Below the pieces are notes generated by a model. The model saw only the letters and a list, made by a program, of their open reading frames with translations, did no database searches and was not told where the DNA came from. This document shows, one piece after another, positions 17,963 through 27,602 of a stretch of DNA of 64,000 nucleotides (the first letter of the stretch is position 1; each line of letters begins with the position of its first letter). The DNA lies in NCBI RefSeq assembly GCF_000186865.1, contig NW_008705564.1, positions 1,285,315 through 1,349,314 on the forward strand, in the 5' to 3' direction. Origin of the DNA: Aureococcus anophagefferens. Taxonomy: Eukaryota > Sar > Pelagophyceae > Pelagomonadales > Pelagomonadaceae. The position numbers and the translations under genes are program-made.

Positions 17963-19891
17963 ATGCGCCTGCTCTGGCTGTCGCTGGCGTGCGCGCATGC
18001 GCTCCACGAGCCGCTCAGCGACTACCTGGACCACCGCTGGGTCGCGGCGCAGGTCGGCGACGACGCCGTGCTCATCAAGGTCGGCCCGGCGGACACGGAG
18101 CCGCGGCTCGCGGCGGAGATCGTCTGCCGGGACGCGTCGCCCGAGGATGCCGACGTCTTCGCCGACTGCGCCGCGCACCTCCAGGCGTTGATCGACGCCG
18201 ACGTCGGCGCGTCGCCGTCGTTCAACGCCGCCTTCTTCGGCCGAGTCCACGAAGACGCACCGCAGGTCCACGTCGGCGTCGGCGGCGGCGAACGGGGCCC
18301 GCGGGTCCTATTGGAGCCGCCCGCGGCCGTGTCGCGGTCCGACGCCCTCGTGCTCCGCTGGCGGTTGGACGAACCGTTCGAGGTCGGCGCGGACGGCGTC
18401 GTCTGCGTCGTCGTCATGGCCGAGCGGGCCGGCGGCGCGGCGCCGGCGAAGATGGTCACGGCCGTCGCGCTCGCGCGCGCGGAGCCCCTCACGGTCTTCG
18501 GCCTGCGGCCCGCGGCCTACGTGGTCTACGCCCAGGTCCGCGACGCCGCCACGGGCGCCGCGCGCGGCCCGCTGACCGCGCTCCGGCACGCGCTCGTCGC
18601 GACCGCTGGCCCGATCGACCGCGCCGGCGAGGCCTGCGCGTCCGACGGGCGCAAGCACCGCCTCCTGGACATGCCCGACGCCTGCGCGGCGCCGGACGAC
18701 CCGACGCGGACGCCCTGGCTCCGCGTCGGCGTCGCGGGCGCGGACGGCCGCCAGGGCGCGCGCGTCGCCGCGGGCCGCCTCCTCGACGGCGACCTGGACC
18801 TCGTCTTCCGCTACGACCCGCGCGTCGCGGCGCGCGCGGCGCGGACGCTCGGCGTCGCCGTCGGCGACCTCGACGGCTGCGTCCACCTCGGCAGCCACGA
18901 GGAGAACGACGTCGGCGTCCTGCTGGGCTGCGTCGGCCTCTCCGCGGCGGCGCCGACGGCCCGGCTCCGCGTCGGCGCGCCCATCGTGCGACGGCGGCTC
19001 GAGGCGCTCGTCGACGCCGTCCGCGTCTTCACGACGCGCGCGGCGGGCGGCGACGGCGCGAACGACGCCGCGCCCGTGGTCCTGACGGCGCACGCGCAAG
19101 TCGGACAGGCCGGCGCGTCGGCGACGGCGCCGACGGCCTTCGCCGTGCCCCTCGGCTGGGACGAGGCGCCGGAGGCGACGTCGGGGTTCCCGGACCTCGA
19201 CGCGCTGCGCCGCGTCGTCGCGCCCTTCGAGACGCGCGTCGGCGGGTCGCTCGACAAGCCCCGGAAGCAGAAAGCCATCCGCGACGCCGTCGCCGCGGCG
19301 GCGGCGCGGATGGCCCCGGGCGACCGGCCGCTCCACTGCGAGACGGGCTTCAACGCGGGCTACTCGGCGTCCGCGGCTTTGAGCGCGGGCGCGGACGTCA
19401 TGGCCTTCGACGTCGGGCACCTGGCGGCCGTGCACGTGGGCCTCGACGTGTTGCGGCGGTCCTTCCCGGGCCAGAGCCTCGAGCTCCACGTCGGCGACAG
19501 CTGCAAGAGCCTCGCGGGGCTCCTCGAGTTCGGGAACCGGCTCCGGCGCCCGGGCTCGCTGCGGCCCCTGGAGTGCGACGTCGTCTTCGTCGACGGCGGC
19601 CACGACTTCGAGCCCGCGGACTGCGACGTGCGGCTGTTGAGCGCGCTCGCGCGCGAAAACGCGACGGTCATCGTCGACGACGTCAACGCCGACTGCGAGA
19701 CGGTGCACCGGCCGGGCCTCTGCGACGGGCCGCTGCTGGCGTGGCGGGCCGCGGCGGCGGACGGGCTCCTCGCCGACGGCGTCTGCGACGACGAGGGGTT
19801 CTGCGTGGCGACCTACGCGGCGCGGGACGCGTCGATGCTCGCGTCCATCGCGGAGCGGCGGGCCGTCCTCGACGAGCTCGGCTTCGAATAA
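17963..19891 (+). CDS. Secreted multi-domain protein with C-terminal SAM methyltransferase domain
   Basis: 642 residues. Signal peptide MRLLWLSLACAHALHE. Residues ~20-95 form a Cys-containing module (AEIVCRD...DCAAHLQALIDADVG). Residues ~110-210 look like a beta-sandwich (DALVLRWRLDEPFEV). The C-terminus (~440-600) is a class I Rossmann methyltransferase of the Methyltransf_24 type: LHCETGFNAGYSASAALSAG as SAM loop, then CDVVFVDGGHDFEPADCDVR and NATVIVDDVNADC. The protein probably acts in the secretory pathway on an unknown acceptor. The FkbM-type protein at 23806 has a similar N-terminal module. Nine bp separate its stop from the next, convergent gene. Confidence 0.75.
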   Translation: MRLLWLSLACAHALHEPLSDYLDHRWVAAQVGDDAVLIKVGPADTEPRLAAEIVCRDASPEDADVFADCAAHLQALIDADVGASPSFNAAFFGRVHEDAPQVHVGVGGGERGPRVLLEPPAAVSRSDALVLRWRLDEPFEVGADGVVCVVVMAERAGGAAPAKMVTAVALARAEPLTVFGLRPAAYVVYAQVRDAATGAARGPLTALRHALVATAGPIDRAGEACASDGRKHRLLDMPDACAAPDDPTRTPWLRVGVAGADGRQGARVAAGRLLDGDLDLVFRYDPRVAARAARTLGVAVGDLDGCVHLGSHEENDVGVLLGCVGLSAAAPTARLRVGAPIVRRRLEALVDAVRVFTTRAAGGDGANDAAPVVLTAHAQVGQAGASATAPTAFAVPLGWDEAPEATSGFPDLDALRRVVAPFETRVGGSLDKPRKQKAIRDAVAAAAARMAPGDRPLHCETGFNAGYSASAALSAGADVMAFDVGHLAAVHVGLDVLRRSFPGQSLELHVGDSCKSLAGLLEFGNRLRRPGSLRPLECDVVFVDGGHDFEPADCDVRLLSALARENATVIVDDVNADCETVHRPGLCDGPLLAWRAAAADGLLADGVCDDEGFCVATYAARDASMLASIAERRAVLDELGFE

Positions 19892-19900
19892 CGCCGGGGA

Positions 19901-20467
19901 TTAGGAGACCAGCCTACTTTGGTGCGCGCGGCGAGGGAGCCCCAGGGGCCCCACGGGCCCGCACCGCAGGAGCTCGCGCTCGCTTCGCGCGACGGCGGCC
20001 ATGCGCTCGGCTTCGCGCGCCAGGGCCTCCTTCTCGCGAATGACGCTCTCGAAGGCCCGCCGCCGCCGTCGTCGGCTCTGCGGCGTCTCCTCCCGCCCGC
20101 GCTTCGGCGGCCGCGGGACGTAGCCCTCCGCGGCCGCGGCGCGAGCGTGCGCCTCGGCCTGCCTCCGGAAATTCGTCGAGTATTTCGAGCGCGCCCTGGC
20201 GACGTTCACCTTCTCCGCCTGCTTGTGGACGTCTCGGTGCCGGCTCCCCGGGCGACTCATCCCCATCGAAGGAAATCCCACGTCTCGCCGCGTGTGGTAG
20301 AAGTAGGGGGCCGGTGCCCCCGGACGGGTGGGATTCAAGGCCGAGCGCGGCGACGTGTCGAGCGGATGGATCGGCGGGAGTTTCGGCACACCGCCGTCGA
20401 GGACCGGCGCGGGGCCGAGGCTCCCTCGGTGCCTCCGAAGGAACGCCGACGGCTCAGAGCTAACCAT
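19901..20467 (-). CDS. Small basic protein of unknown function
   Basis: 188 residues. It has Pro-rich N-terminal text with aromatic patches (PYFYHTRRDVGFPSMGMSRPG), a basic central part with a run of six Arg (~135), and a helical, Ala/Glu/Arg-rich segment (REKEALAREAERMAAVARSE) that could form a coiled coil. No family was recognised. The frame is preferred over the opposite-strand ORF because its composition is less biased. It could be a microtubule- or nucleic-acid-associated protein. Confidence 0.5.
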   Translation of the reverse strand: MVSSEPSAFLRRHRGSLGPAPVLDGGVPKLPPIHPLDTSPRSALNPTRPGAPAPYFYHTRRDVGFPSMGMSRPGSRHRDVHKQAEKVNVARARSKYSTNFRRQAEAHARAAAAEGYVPRPPKRGREETPQSRRRRRRAFESVIREKEALAREAERMAAVARSERELLRCGPVGPLGLPRRAHQSRLVS

Positions 20468-20711
20468 ACTCGCCGCGCCCGTCCGAAACGCGAAACGGAC
20501 ATGGACGTCACCTCGAACACACTAGAGCTCGAGGCTGGCCTCCGCGCCGTGCATGAAGAGCGCCGGACGCGGTCGCTCCTCGGGTCGGGGAGGAGGACGA
20601 GGGCTGGCTGCCAGACTGCGCGGGGCAGCCCGAACTAAAGAAATGCAAAGTGCATCATTGAACCTCAACTCGCATTTTCAAAGGGCAGCCTCGCGCGCAA
20701 GCAAGCGAGCC

Positions 20712-22354
20712 ATGGTGTTCCTCACGATGCACTCGTCGCAGGAGAACGCGCGCTTCCGGCTGAAGCCGGGCATGAAGCTGGGCCTGCTCGTGCTCGAGCG
20801 GCGCCAGGAGCGGTGCCTCGACTTTGCCTGGGCCCAGGAGATGCGCGCGCGCTGCCACGCCTTCGTCAAGGCGCTCTGCCGCGACGAGGGCCACGCCATG
20901 ATCGCGCTCAACGGCCCCGACGAGCGCGTCGCCGACGACCGGACGCTCCGGGCGTCGCTGGAGCGCGCGCGCGCGTCCTGCGACGTCGTCGTCGCGACGC
21001 AGCCGACGTCGGCCGACGGCGCGCTCGCGGCCGTGCTGGCCCAGCACTGCGCGCTGCCCGTCGTGTTCTGGGCGACGCCGGAGAATTTCGAGGTCGTCGG
21101 GTCGCCCTTCGGGGGCATCTCGTCCAAGTCCCTCGTCGGCGCGCAGGACTTCGCGGCCGCGTTCCGCCCAGGGCAGGAAAAGAGAGCGAAATTCCCAACT
21201 TCAAAGGCTCCGATCTCGGCCGTTTTCCACTCGTTCCGGCTGATTTTGGGACGAGCGATCATCTCTCGGAACGGTCTCGGAGCGTGAATGCTTTTTCCGG
21301 AACGCGCAAGCGCGGAACACTCACTTTGAAGCGACGTTGAATCACTCTTGTGCTGCCCAGGTTCCGCCGGTCCGGCCGCTCGGACCTCGAGCTCGTCTAC
21401 GGCGGCCAGGACTGGGCCCGCGCCGTGGCCCAGCTGAAAGCGGCGCTGGGCCGCGCCTATTGCCGCCAGGTCCTGCGGCGCGCCAAGGTCGGCGTCATCG
21501 GCGACGCGCCGCCGGGAGAAACGCCGTACGACGGCGCGGCGGTCGCGAAGACGTTCGCCGCGGTCGTCGAAACCGTCAGCCTGAGCGAGCTCCTGGGCCG
21601 CGCCGCGGGCGCCGACGAGGCGACCATCGTCGAGGACCGCACCATGGAGCACCCCTTCGCGAACCTCGCGTCGGAGCCGGACGCCGATAACCGGAGCAAC
21701 CGGCTCTACGTCGCGCTGAAGTCGATCATCGAGACGGAGAACCTCGACGCGCTCGCCGTGCGCTGCGGGCCGGAGATCGCGCGCGACTACGGCACGTGGC
21801 CCTACGTCGCCTTGACGCGCCTCGCCGACGAGGGGTTCCCCGTGGCGCGCGACGCGGACGTCGACGCCGCGGTGACGATGCTCGTCTGCAAGCTCCTGGG
21901 CTGCGGCGCGCCGCTCCTGGCCGACTGGCTCGAGCACGACGCGGGCTCCTTCATGGCCTGGAACGCGGGCGTCGCGCCCGCGTGCCTCTGCGTCGCCGAG
22001 GGCGGCGTCGGAGCGCCCGCGCCCGCGCGACACTTCGAGGACAAGGTCCACGGCTGCGTCGACGCGACGCTCGAGCCGGGCATGGACGTCACGGTGGCGC
22101 GCTTCTGGCTCCTCGACGGCGTGTACCGTGTCATGGTCTGCGAGGGCAAGAGCCGCCCGCCGCGGCGCCAGCTCGCGGGCTTCAGCGGCGCCGTGGACCT
22201 CGACGTCCTCGACCGCGGCGGCGACGTCTTCGACGCCTTCGAGGCCTGGGTCGTCGACGCCGCCATGCCCAACAAGGTCGTCCTCACCCGGGGCCACCAC
22301 AAGCAGACGCTCCTCAAGTTCGCCCGCGCCCACAAGATCGTCGTCGTCGCCTGA
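20712..22354 (+). CDS. FucI/AraA-fold sugar isomerase-like protein, split by an introner
   Basis: Exons 20712-21160 and 21361-22354 give 480 residues. Excision of the introner joins AAAF to RRSGRSDLELVYGG. The C-terminal half resembles the L-fucose/L-arabinose isomerase fold: RCGPEIARDYGTWPYVALTR, then DADVDAAVTMLVCKLLG, ADWLEHDAGSFMAWNAG, and a final GHHKQTLLKFAR. Such enzymes interconvert aldoses and ketoses using a divalent metal; Glu, Asp and His candidates lie in these segments. No targeting peptide is evident. The fold assignment is moderately sure, the substrate unknown. A TTGAAC motif lies 54 bp upstream of the ATG. Confidence 0.7.
21161..21360 (+). mobile_element. Introner family A copy with perfect 8-bp target duplication
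   Basis: A 200-bp intron. Left duplication GTTCCGCC at 21161-21168, element CAGGGCAGGAAAAGAG ... GTGCTGCCCAG, right duplication GTTCCGCC at 21361-21368. The donor GT belongs to the duplication, the acceptor AG to the element. Confidence 0.93.
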
Positions 22355-22423
22355 GCACGCTAAAACTTCAAAGTGCCTCTCCTTGAACCTTCAAAAGGCT
22401 GCCCGATGTCTTGACTGCCCGAT

Positions 22424-23320
22424 GTGGGGCTGATGATCTTCCAGCTCTGGCTGGGCATCGCCTGCGCGCGCTGCGGCTCGAGCTTCTTCGACGAGACGAT
22501 CCGCGCCCAGCCCTGCGTCGTGTCGCGCCACGAGAAGCTGCTGGGCCACCTCGGAGAGCCGCTCGACTTTGGGAACCTGTCGCGTCCCGCGGCGCAGTAC
22601 GCGGCCTTTGAGAGCGCGCGTGCAGAAGCAAAAAGTCGTCGAGATGCCTTCGACGGCTGCGCCACGGTGCGCCTCGGCGGCAAGCTCCTCGCGCCGCGAT
22701 TGCTGCGCATGAACGTGCGGCCGCGCTGGGCGAGCGACGGGTCGCGCAACGAGGCCGGCCGGCGCGCGCGCCTCAAGGGCGCGCTGCGGACGCTCGCGCG
22801 GGCCCTCGCGGCGCGCACGGCCGAGGGCCCCGCGCGGACCATCCTGTTCCTGCGCAAGAATCCGCTCGACCTCTGGCTCGCGCGCCGCGCGTCGGCGCTC
22901 TTCGGCGCGAAGCACGCGTGCGCGCCGGGCGAGGCCTGCCAGCGCGTCGGCGCCGCGGCCGTCGACGTCGGCGCCGCCGTCGCCGGCGTCCGGGCCGCGG
23001 CGGAGGAGCTCGCGTGGCTGCGGGCGGAGGTGCCCGTCGTCGCGCGGAACAACCGGCTGCCGCTCCTCGTGGTCTACTACGAGGACCTGCTCCGGCGCCC
23101 GGACCTCTGGCGGGGCCGCGTCTTCCCCTTCCTCGGCCTCGGCGGCGCGCGGGAGGCGCCGCAGGCCAAGTACGCGAAGCGCGCGGGCAACGCGACGCAG
23201 CGCGAGCGGCTCACGAACTACGACGACGTCGCCGCGGCGCTGCGAAGCGCGGGCCTCGGCGCCGCGCTCCGCGACGAGCTCCGCGTCGACGTCGACCCCG
23301 ACGTCCTCGAACTCACTTAA
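22424..23320 (+). CDS. Sulfotransferase-like protein
   Basis: 298 residues. MGLMIFQLWLGIACARCGSS begins with a hydrophobic stretch running into a P-loop-like CARCGSSFF. A conserved sulfotransferase-type stretch, RTILFLRKNPLDLWLAR (~140), resembles the 3'-PSB region in which Arg contacts PAPS, and LPLLVVYYEDLLRRPDLW (~205) is typical downstream. Length suits a soluble or lumenal sulfotransferase. AATAAA at 23319-23324 overlaps the TAA and may be the poly(A) signal. It shares little sequence with the 7788-9008 protein. Confidence 0.72.
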   Translation: MGLMIFQLWLGIACARCGSSFFDETIRAQPCVVSRHEKLLGHLGEPLDFGNLSRPAAQYAAFESARAEAKSRRDAFDGCATVRLGGKLLAPRLLRMNVRPRWASDGSRNEAGRRARLKGALRTLARALAARTAEGPARTILFLRKNPLDLWLARRASALFGAKHACAPGEACQRVGAAAVDVGAAVAGVRAAAEELAWLRAEVPVVARNNRLPLLVVYYEDLLRRPDLWRGRVFPFLGLGGAREAPQAKYAKRAGNATQRERLTNYDDVAAALRSAGLGAALRDELRVDVDPDVLELT

Positions 23321-23346
23321 TAAAAGTCCGCGCCGGCGGTCCTTCC

Positions 23347-23706
23347 TCACTCCGGGTCCGCGAGCTTGTCGAAGCCGAGCTGGTAGAGCTCGCCCGCGCC
23401 CTCGTCGAGGGGCACGACGTCGTCGCAGCCCATGCCCCGGAGGAGCTCGTTCGCCGGGTGCACGCGGATGCCCGCCGCGCAGTGGAGGTAGAGCCGCTTC
23501 GTCGCGTCCAAAACCTCCGGCGGGCACCGGCCGCTCTGGAGGCCGCTGAGGGGCACGTGGATCGCCGACGCGAGGTGGGCGCTCGCCCACTCGCCGGGCT
23601 CGCGCACGTCGCAGAGCAGCGCCGCGCCCGCGTCGATCTCCTCGCGCGCGGCCTCGAGGTGCGGCGGGAGGACGTGGAGCGTCATGCGGCGGCGCGTCGA
23701 CGGCAT
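23347..23706 (-). CDS. Single-domain rhodanese-like sulfurtransferase
   Basis: 119 residues, the normal size of a single rhodanese domain. LLCDVREPGEWASAHLASAIHVPL is the CH2A-type region (quoted in part), and the active-site loop is LHCAAGIRV with the catalytic Cys near residue 74. It would carry persulfide sulfur or act in redox signalling. A second possible start (MTLHVLPP) lies seven codons in. Divergent from the 23806 gene: only 99 bp separate the two ATGs, which must contain both promoters. Confidence 0.88.
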   Translation of the reverse strand: MPSTRRRMTLHVLPPHLEAAREEIDAGAALLCDVREPGEWASAHLASAIHVPLSGLQSGRCPPEVLDATKRLYLHCAAGIRVHPANELLRGMGCDDVVPLDEGAGELYQLGFDKLADPE

Positions 23707-23805
23707 GGCCGACCGGAAGGCGCCGCTCGTCGTGAAGCCGACGGCGACGCTGGCTCTCGAGCTTTTTGCACCGATTGTTGAACTGGTGTTGTTCTAATAG
23801 ACCCG

Positions 23806-26172
23806 ATGGTGCGGCTGCCCCTCGCGCTGCTCGCCGTCACGAGCGCGGACGTCTTCGAGGTGTCGCTGCCCATCGGCGGCGAGGCGGAGCTGCGCTGCAG
23901 CGTCGACGACGCGTCGGACGCGCCGCTGCAGGCCTGCGCGGCCAGCGCCGTCGCCGGCCTCGGCGACGGCGCCGCGGTCTTCCCGGACTGCGGCGGCGAC
24001 GCGGCCTGCGCGAGCCGGTCGCTGCTGCGGGAGGGGCTGGAGACCTTGATCGCTCGCGCCGCCGGGCGGGACGTCGGCGCCGTCGCCTGCGGCCGCGACG
24101 CGTGCGCGGCGCCCGCCGCCGCGGCGGTCCTCGCCGCCGCGGACGCCGTCGGCGGCTTCGCCTGCGGCGGCGCGGCGCTGCCCCTCGTCGCGACGGGCGA
24201 CGTCGCGCCGCTCCTGGCGGCGCTCGCCGAGGGCGGCGACGTCGCCCGCGCGGGCTGCGGCGGCGTCGAGCGCGGCCCGCACCGCGTCGTCCTCGTCGAC
24301 GGCCGCGGCCTCGACTGCAGCGCGGTCGTCGCCGCCGAGGCCGGGCTCCGGGCCCTCGCCCCGGGCGGGACGCTGGTCATCCGCGGCGCGGCGCCCTGCG
24401 CCGACGGGACCTACGGCGACGCGTGGCGCGCGGCGCTCCTTTTGAAGGCGCGCGCGTGGCTCGACGTCGCCGTGGGCGCGCTCGACGGCGGCGTCGCCCT
24501 CGTGCGCCGGCGACGGGCGCGCCACTTCGTGGAAGACTATGGCGTCGCCCCCCGTGTCTGCGCCTTCGGCGACTTCCTGGCGCGCCGGCACCTGCTCTGG
24601 GGCCGGCCGCGCGTGCCCGGCGCGAACGGGCCCGAGCCCCTCGACGGCAACGGGCTCCTCGCCTGGGCGTCGGACGTGCGGGGCGACGCCCCGGCGCGCG
24701 ACGCCGCCTGCGACGCGCGCGAGGCCGCGGCGCTCGGCGCGCGGTTCGCGGCGTCGCGGACGCTCGTGCAGGGGCCCGGGGCTGTGTGGAATTCAACCAC
24801 CGGATTGGGTGGTCCTGACCAAACTTCAGAATTCTCTAGCTCGGTCAAATCGAAGTCGATTCGGCTGATTTTTGGACGAATCGATTGCTCTCGTCGAGTT
24901 CTCGAAGCACAGCCGAAGATCTTGCGTCAAAACTGTCGCATACGCTCACATTGAAGTCGGGTTGAAGATTTGAATTCCACACAGGCCCGGCGACGGCTGG
25001 AACTACGCGTCGGCGCTGGGCTGCCCGGACCAGGACTGGCTCGCGCCGCTCCTGCGGGCGGAGGCGGCGGGCACGCGCGACTTTGCGCGGCGGCCCGGGA
25101 CGCCCTTTCTGGCCGTCAACGTCGGCGCGAACAAGGGCTTTGGCGTCGCGAAGTTGCTCAAGGAGCTCGCGCCGAGCCTCGGCGTCACGCCGGCGACCTG
25201 GGGCGCCTTCGTCCGCGCCGCCGGCGCGAAGGTCGCCTGCGGCTGGTGCCGCGACTGCCTCGAGGACGACGGCGACGTCGACGCGCGCGTCGGCCGGTTC
25301 CCGACGTGCGCGTCTCCCGGCGGCTTCGCGGCGCGCGAGCTCCCGCTTCGAATCGTCGTCCACGCCGTCGAGCCCCTGGCGGCGAACGTGGAACTGTTGC
25401 GCGGCGCCCTGCGCGGCCTCGGCTTCGCGGCACACGGCGACGCCTGGACCAAGGCGTCGCGCGAGGCCGAGGCGACCGTCGCGCGCCACGGGGTGCGACA
25501 TTCCCAACTTCTATCCCGGTCGTTGTCCACTCGTCTCGGCTGTTTTTTGGACGAGCGATCGTCCCTCGCAGCGTGGACGCTTTTCCCGGAACGCGCGCGC
25601 GCGGCACACTCACGTTGAAGCGACGTTGAATCACCCTGTTCCAGGTGCTCCACCGGCTCGCGCTCGCGGAGAAGCGGTCCGTCGCGTCGTTCCCGTCCCT
25701 CGCCGCGGGCGAGGAGGTCGGCGCCGTCTGCCCCGCCGGCGAGGCCTGCGAGGCCGCGGCCTTCGAGGGCCGCTTCGGCGGCGACGCGCCCGCGTTCGAG
25801 AGCGTCACCGTCGAGACGCTCGACGCGCTGGTCCCCGGCGCGACGGTCGACTTCTTGCTCCTCGACGTCGAGGGCTACGACCCCCTCGTCCTCGCCGGCG
25901 GACGCGAGACCGTGGCGCGCGCGCGCTTCCTCGAGTTCGAGTACCACTTCCGCGGCGCGTGGGCGGAGGACGTCACGCTCGAGCGGACCGCCGCGGACCT
26001 CGACGCGGCGGGCTTCGACTGCTACCTCCAGGGCGCCCACAGCGCGCTCTGGCGCCTGTCGCGGGGCTGCTTCCACGCCGCCTTCGAGCTCCGGGCATGG
26101 TCCAACGTCGCGTGCGTCCGCCGCGACGAGCCCGCGTGGGCCGCGATCCTCGACGAACGGGCCGTGTATTAG
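23806..26172 (+). CDS. Secreted FkbM-type methyltransferase with two introners
   Basis: Exons 23806-24773, 24985-25492 and 25645-26172 give 667 residues. Signal peptide MVRLPLALLAVTSA. The N-terminal part resembles a Methyltransf_24 tail without a clear SAM loop (VVLVDGRGLDCSAVV ... LAPGGTLVIRGAAPC ... GVALVRRR). The C-terminal FkbM methyltransferase domain has VNVGANKGFGVAKLL (~368) and DFLLLDVEGYDPLVLAGG (~560), with HAVEPLAANVELL between. Splicing joins VQGP to GDGWNYAS and ARHG to VLHRLALAEK. FkbM enzymes methylate hydroxyls, often on sugars. Both introner families occur in this one gene. Confidence 0.85.
24774..24984 (+). mobile_element. Introner family B copy acting as GC-AG intron
   Basis: A 211-bp intron. 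Target duplication GCCCGGGG / GCCCGGCG (7/8). Terminal inverted repeats CTGTGTGGAATTCAA and its exact inverse. The donor GC comes from the duplication and the acceptor CACAG from the element end. Confidence 0.9.
25493..25644 (+). mobile_element. Shortened introner family A copy
   Basis: A 152-bp intron. The left terminal repeat and flank are lost: GTGC is followed directly by internal family A sequence (ATTCCCAACTTC). The right part is intact up to GTTGAATCACCC, then degenerates to TGTTCCAG before GTGCTCCA. It still provides GT and AG, and joining restores an open frame, so splicing probably survived the deletion. Confidence 0.8.
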
Positions 26173-26283
26173 CTTACGTGGTCGTGTATGAACTTAGGTG
26201 CTCACGAGTCGATCGACGCGCGGCGAGAGGCGTCGGGCGCGGGAGGGTGCGTCGGCGCCGGTCGTTCTTCCGTAGGCATGGGT

Positions 26284-26299
26284 GGTGTTCGAAAACACC
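26284..26299 (-). terminator. Histone-type 3' stem-loop of the H2B gene
   Basis: On the minus strand GGTGTT-TTCG-AACACC forms a perfect 6-bp stem with a 4-nt loop, followed by ACCC. It lies 108 nt beyond the H2B stop. Replication-dependent histone mRNAs end in such a stem-loop instead of poly(A). Confidence 0.75.
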
Positions 26300-26407
26300 G
26301 GGTTTTTGTGGGGTCGACGTCCGCGCCCGCGCGACTGAGTCGCCGTCGGCCGAGGGCCGGCGGCTTGCGCGCGAGCACGCGCGCGCGCACGGAATCGTGC
26401 GCGGCGC

Positions 26408-26889
26408 TTAGGACGACGAGAACTTGGTGACGGCCTTGGTGCCCTCGGAGACGGCGTGCTTCGAGAGCTCGCCGGGGAGCATGAGGCGGACCGCGGTCTG
26501 GATCTCGCGGGACGAGAGCGTCGCCTTCTTGGAGAAGCGGCAGAGCTTGGAGGCCTCGAGGGCGATGCGCTCGAAGATGTCGTTGATGAACGAGTTCATG
26601 ATCGACATGCCTGCGCGCGGTACCCGTGAACGTGTGAACGTGGCGTGCGCGTGCAGCGCGGGTGCGCGTGTCGGGAGCGCGCGCGCGGCGCGGGTGCGCG
26701 TCGCGGAGCGCGCGTCGCGTCGTCGGGACGCGGGTGCGCGCCCTTCTTGGAGATGCCCGTGTCGGGGTGCACCTGCTTGAGCACGCGGTAGATGTACGTG
26801 GAGTACGACTCGACGCGCGTCTTCTTCTTCTTGCCGCCGGCGGCCTTCTTGGGCGCCTTGGCGGATTTCTTGGAGGGAGTCTTGGCCAT
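26408..26889 (-). CDS. Histone H2B with one GC-AG intron
   Basis: Exons 26889-26742 and 26610-26408 give 116 residues. Basic tail [20 protein letters not shown], then the histone fold [36 protein letters not shown], and [19 protein letters not shown] ending TKFSSS. The 131-bp intron starts GCGCGC and ends GCGCAG after SKKG; the usual Ala at that point is Gly here. The intron lies between alpha1 and alpha2. The non-canonical GC donor is required, as no GT fits. Divergent from H2A with a 206-bp shared promoter. The 3' stem-loop marks it as a replication-type histone gene. Confidence 0.95.
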
Positions 26890-27095
26890 GGTGATTGCGA
26901 GTGTGTTTGGTTTTGCTGAGGACGTCCAACCGCGGCGCCGAGCTCTTGTTTTTCCGGGGCGCGAGCGAGCCAGCCCGCGTTTCTGATTGGTCGGACGCCG
27001 TAACCCGGCGCGCTTCCGCCCCGGAAGCCCAGTCCGTCTCGGCGTCGAGCGCTCTCCTCAGCACATCCCAAACACACACACTCACACATCACATC
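26890..27095. promoter_or_regulatory. Shared H2B/H2A promoter
   Basis: 206 bp between divergent histone ATGs. It contains ATTGG (inverted CCAAT) at 26986-26990 and a CA-rich leader before H2A (27062-27095). No clear TATA box was seen. The arrangement would coordinate both histones in S phase. Confidence 0.55.
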
Positions 27096-27494
27096 ATGTC
27101 TGGCAAAGGAAAGGGCGGCCGCGGCAAGGGCAAGACCGGTGCCGGTGGCAAGGGCACCTCCAAGGCGGCCAAGGCCGGGCTCCAGTTCCCGGTCGCGCGC
27201 CTGAACCGCTTCCTCAAGAAGGGCAAGTACGCGACGCGCGTCGGCGTCGGCGCCGGCGTCTACATGGGCGCCGTCCTCGAGTACCTCTGCGCCGAGATCC
27301 TCGAGCTCGCGGGCAACGCCGCGCGCGACAACAAGAAGGCGCGCATCATCCCGCGCCACATCCAGCTCGCGGTCCGCAACGACGAGGAGCTCAACAAGCT
27401 CCTCGGCACGGTCACGATCGCGTCCGGCGGCGTGCTCCCGAACATCCACGCCGTGCTCCTCCCCAAGAAGAGCAAGTCCAAGGCCTCGGCCTAA
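27096..27494 (+). CDS. Histone H2A, canonical type
   Basis: 132 residues without an intron. Tail [20 protein letters not shown], then [20 protein letters not shown], the acidic-patch helix [20 protein letters not shown], and the docking part [18 protein letters not shown] ... [16 protein letters not shown]. The C-terminus KSKSKASA lacks the SQ(E/D)-hydrophobic motif, so it is not H2A.X, and the sequence does not look like H2A.Z. A 3' stem-loop follows 108 nt after the stop. Confidence 0.97.
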   Translation: MSGKGKGGRGKGKTGAGGKGTSKAAKAGLQFPVARLNRFLKKGKYATRVGVGAGVYMGAVLEYLCAEILELAGNAARDNKKARIIPRHIQLAVRNDEELNKLLGTVTIASGGVLPNIHAVLLPKKSKSKASA

Positions 27495-27602
27495 ACGCGC
27501 CCCGCGCGCGCCCTTCAGAACTCCCGACCAAGGGGAGACCGCGGCCCCGGACGTCGCTTCCGTTGGACGGAGGCGACCGACCCGGCGCCGCACCACCACA
27601 CC

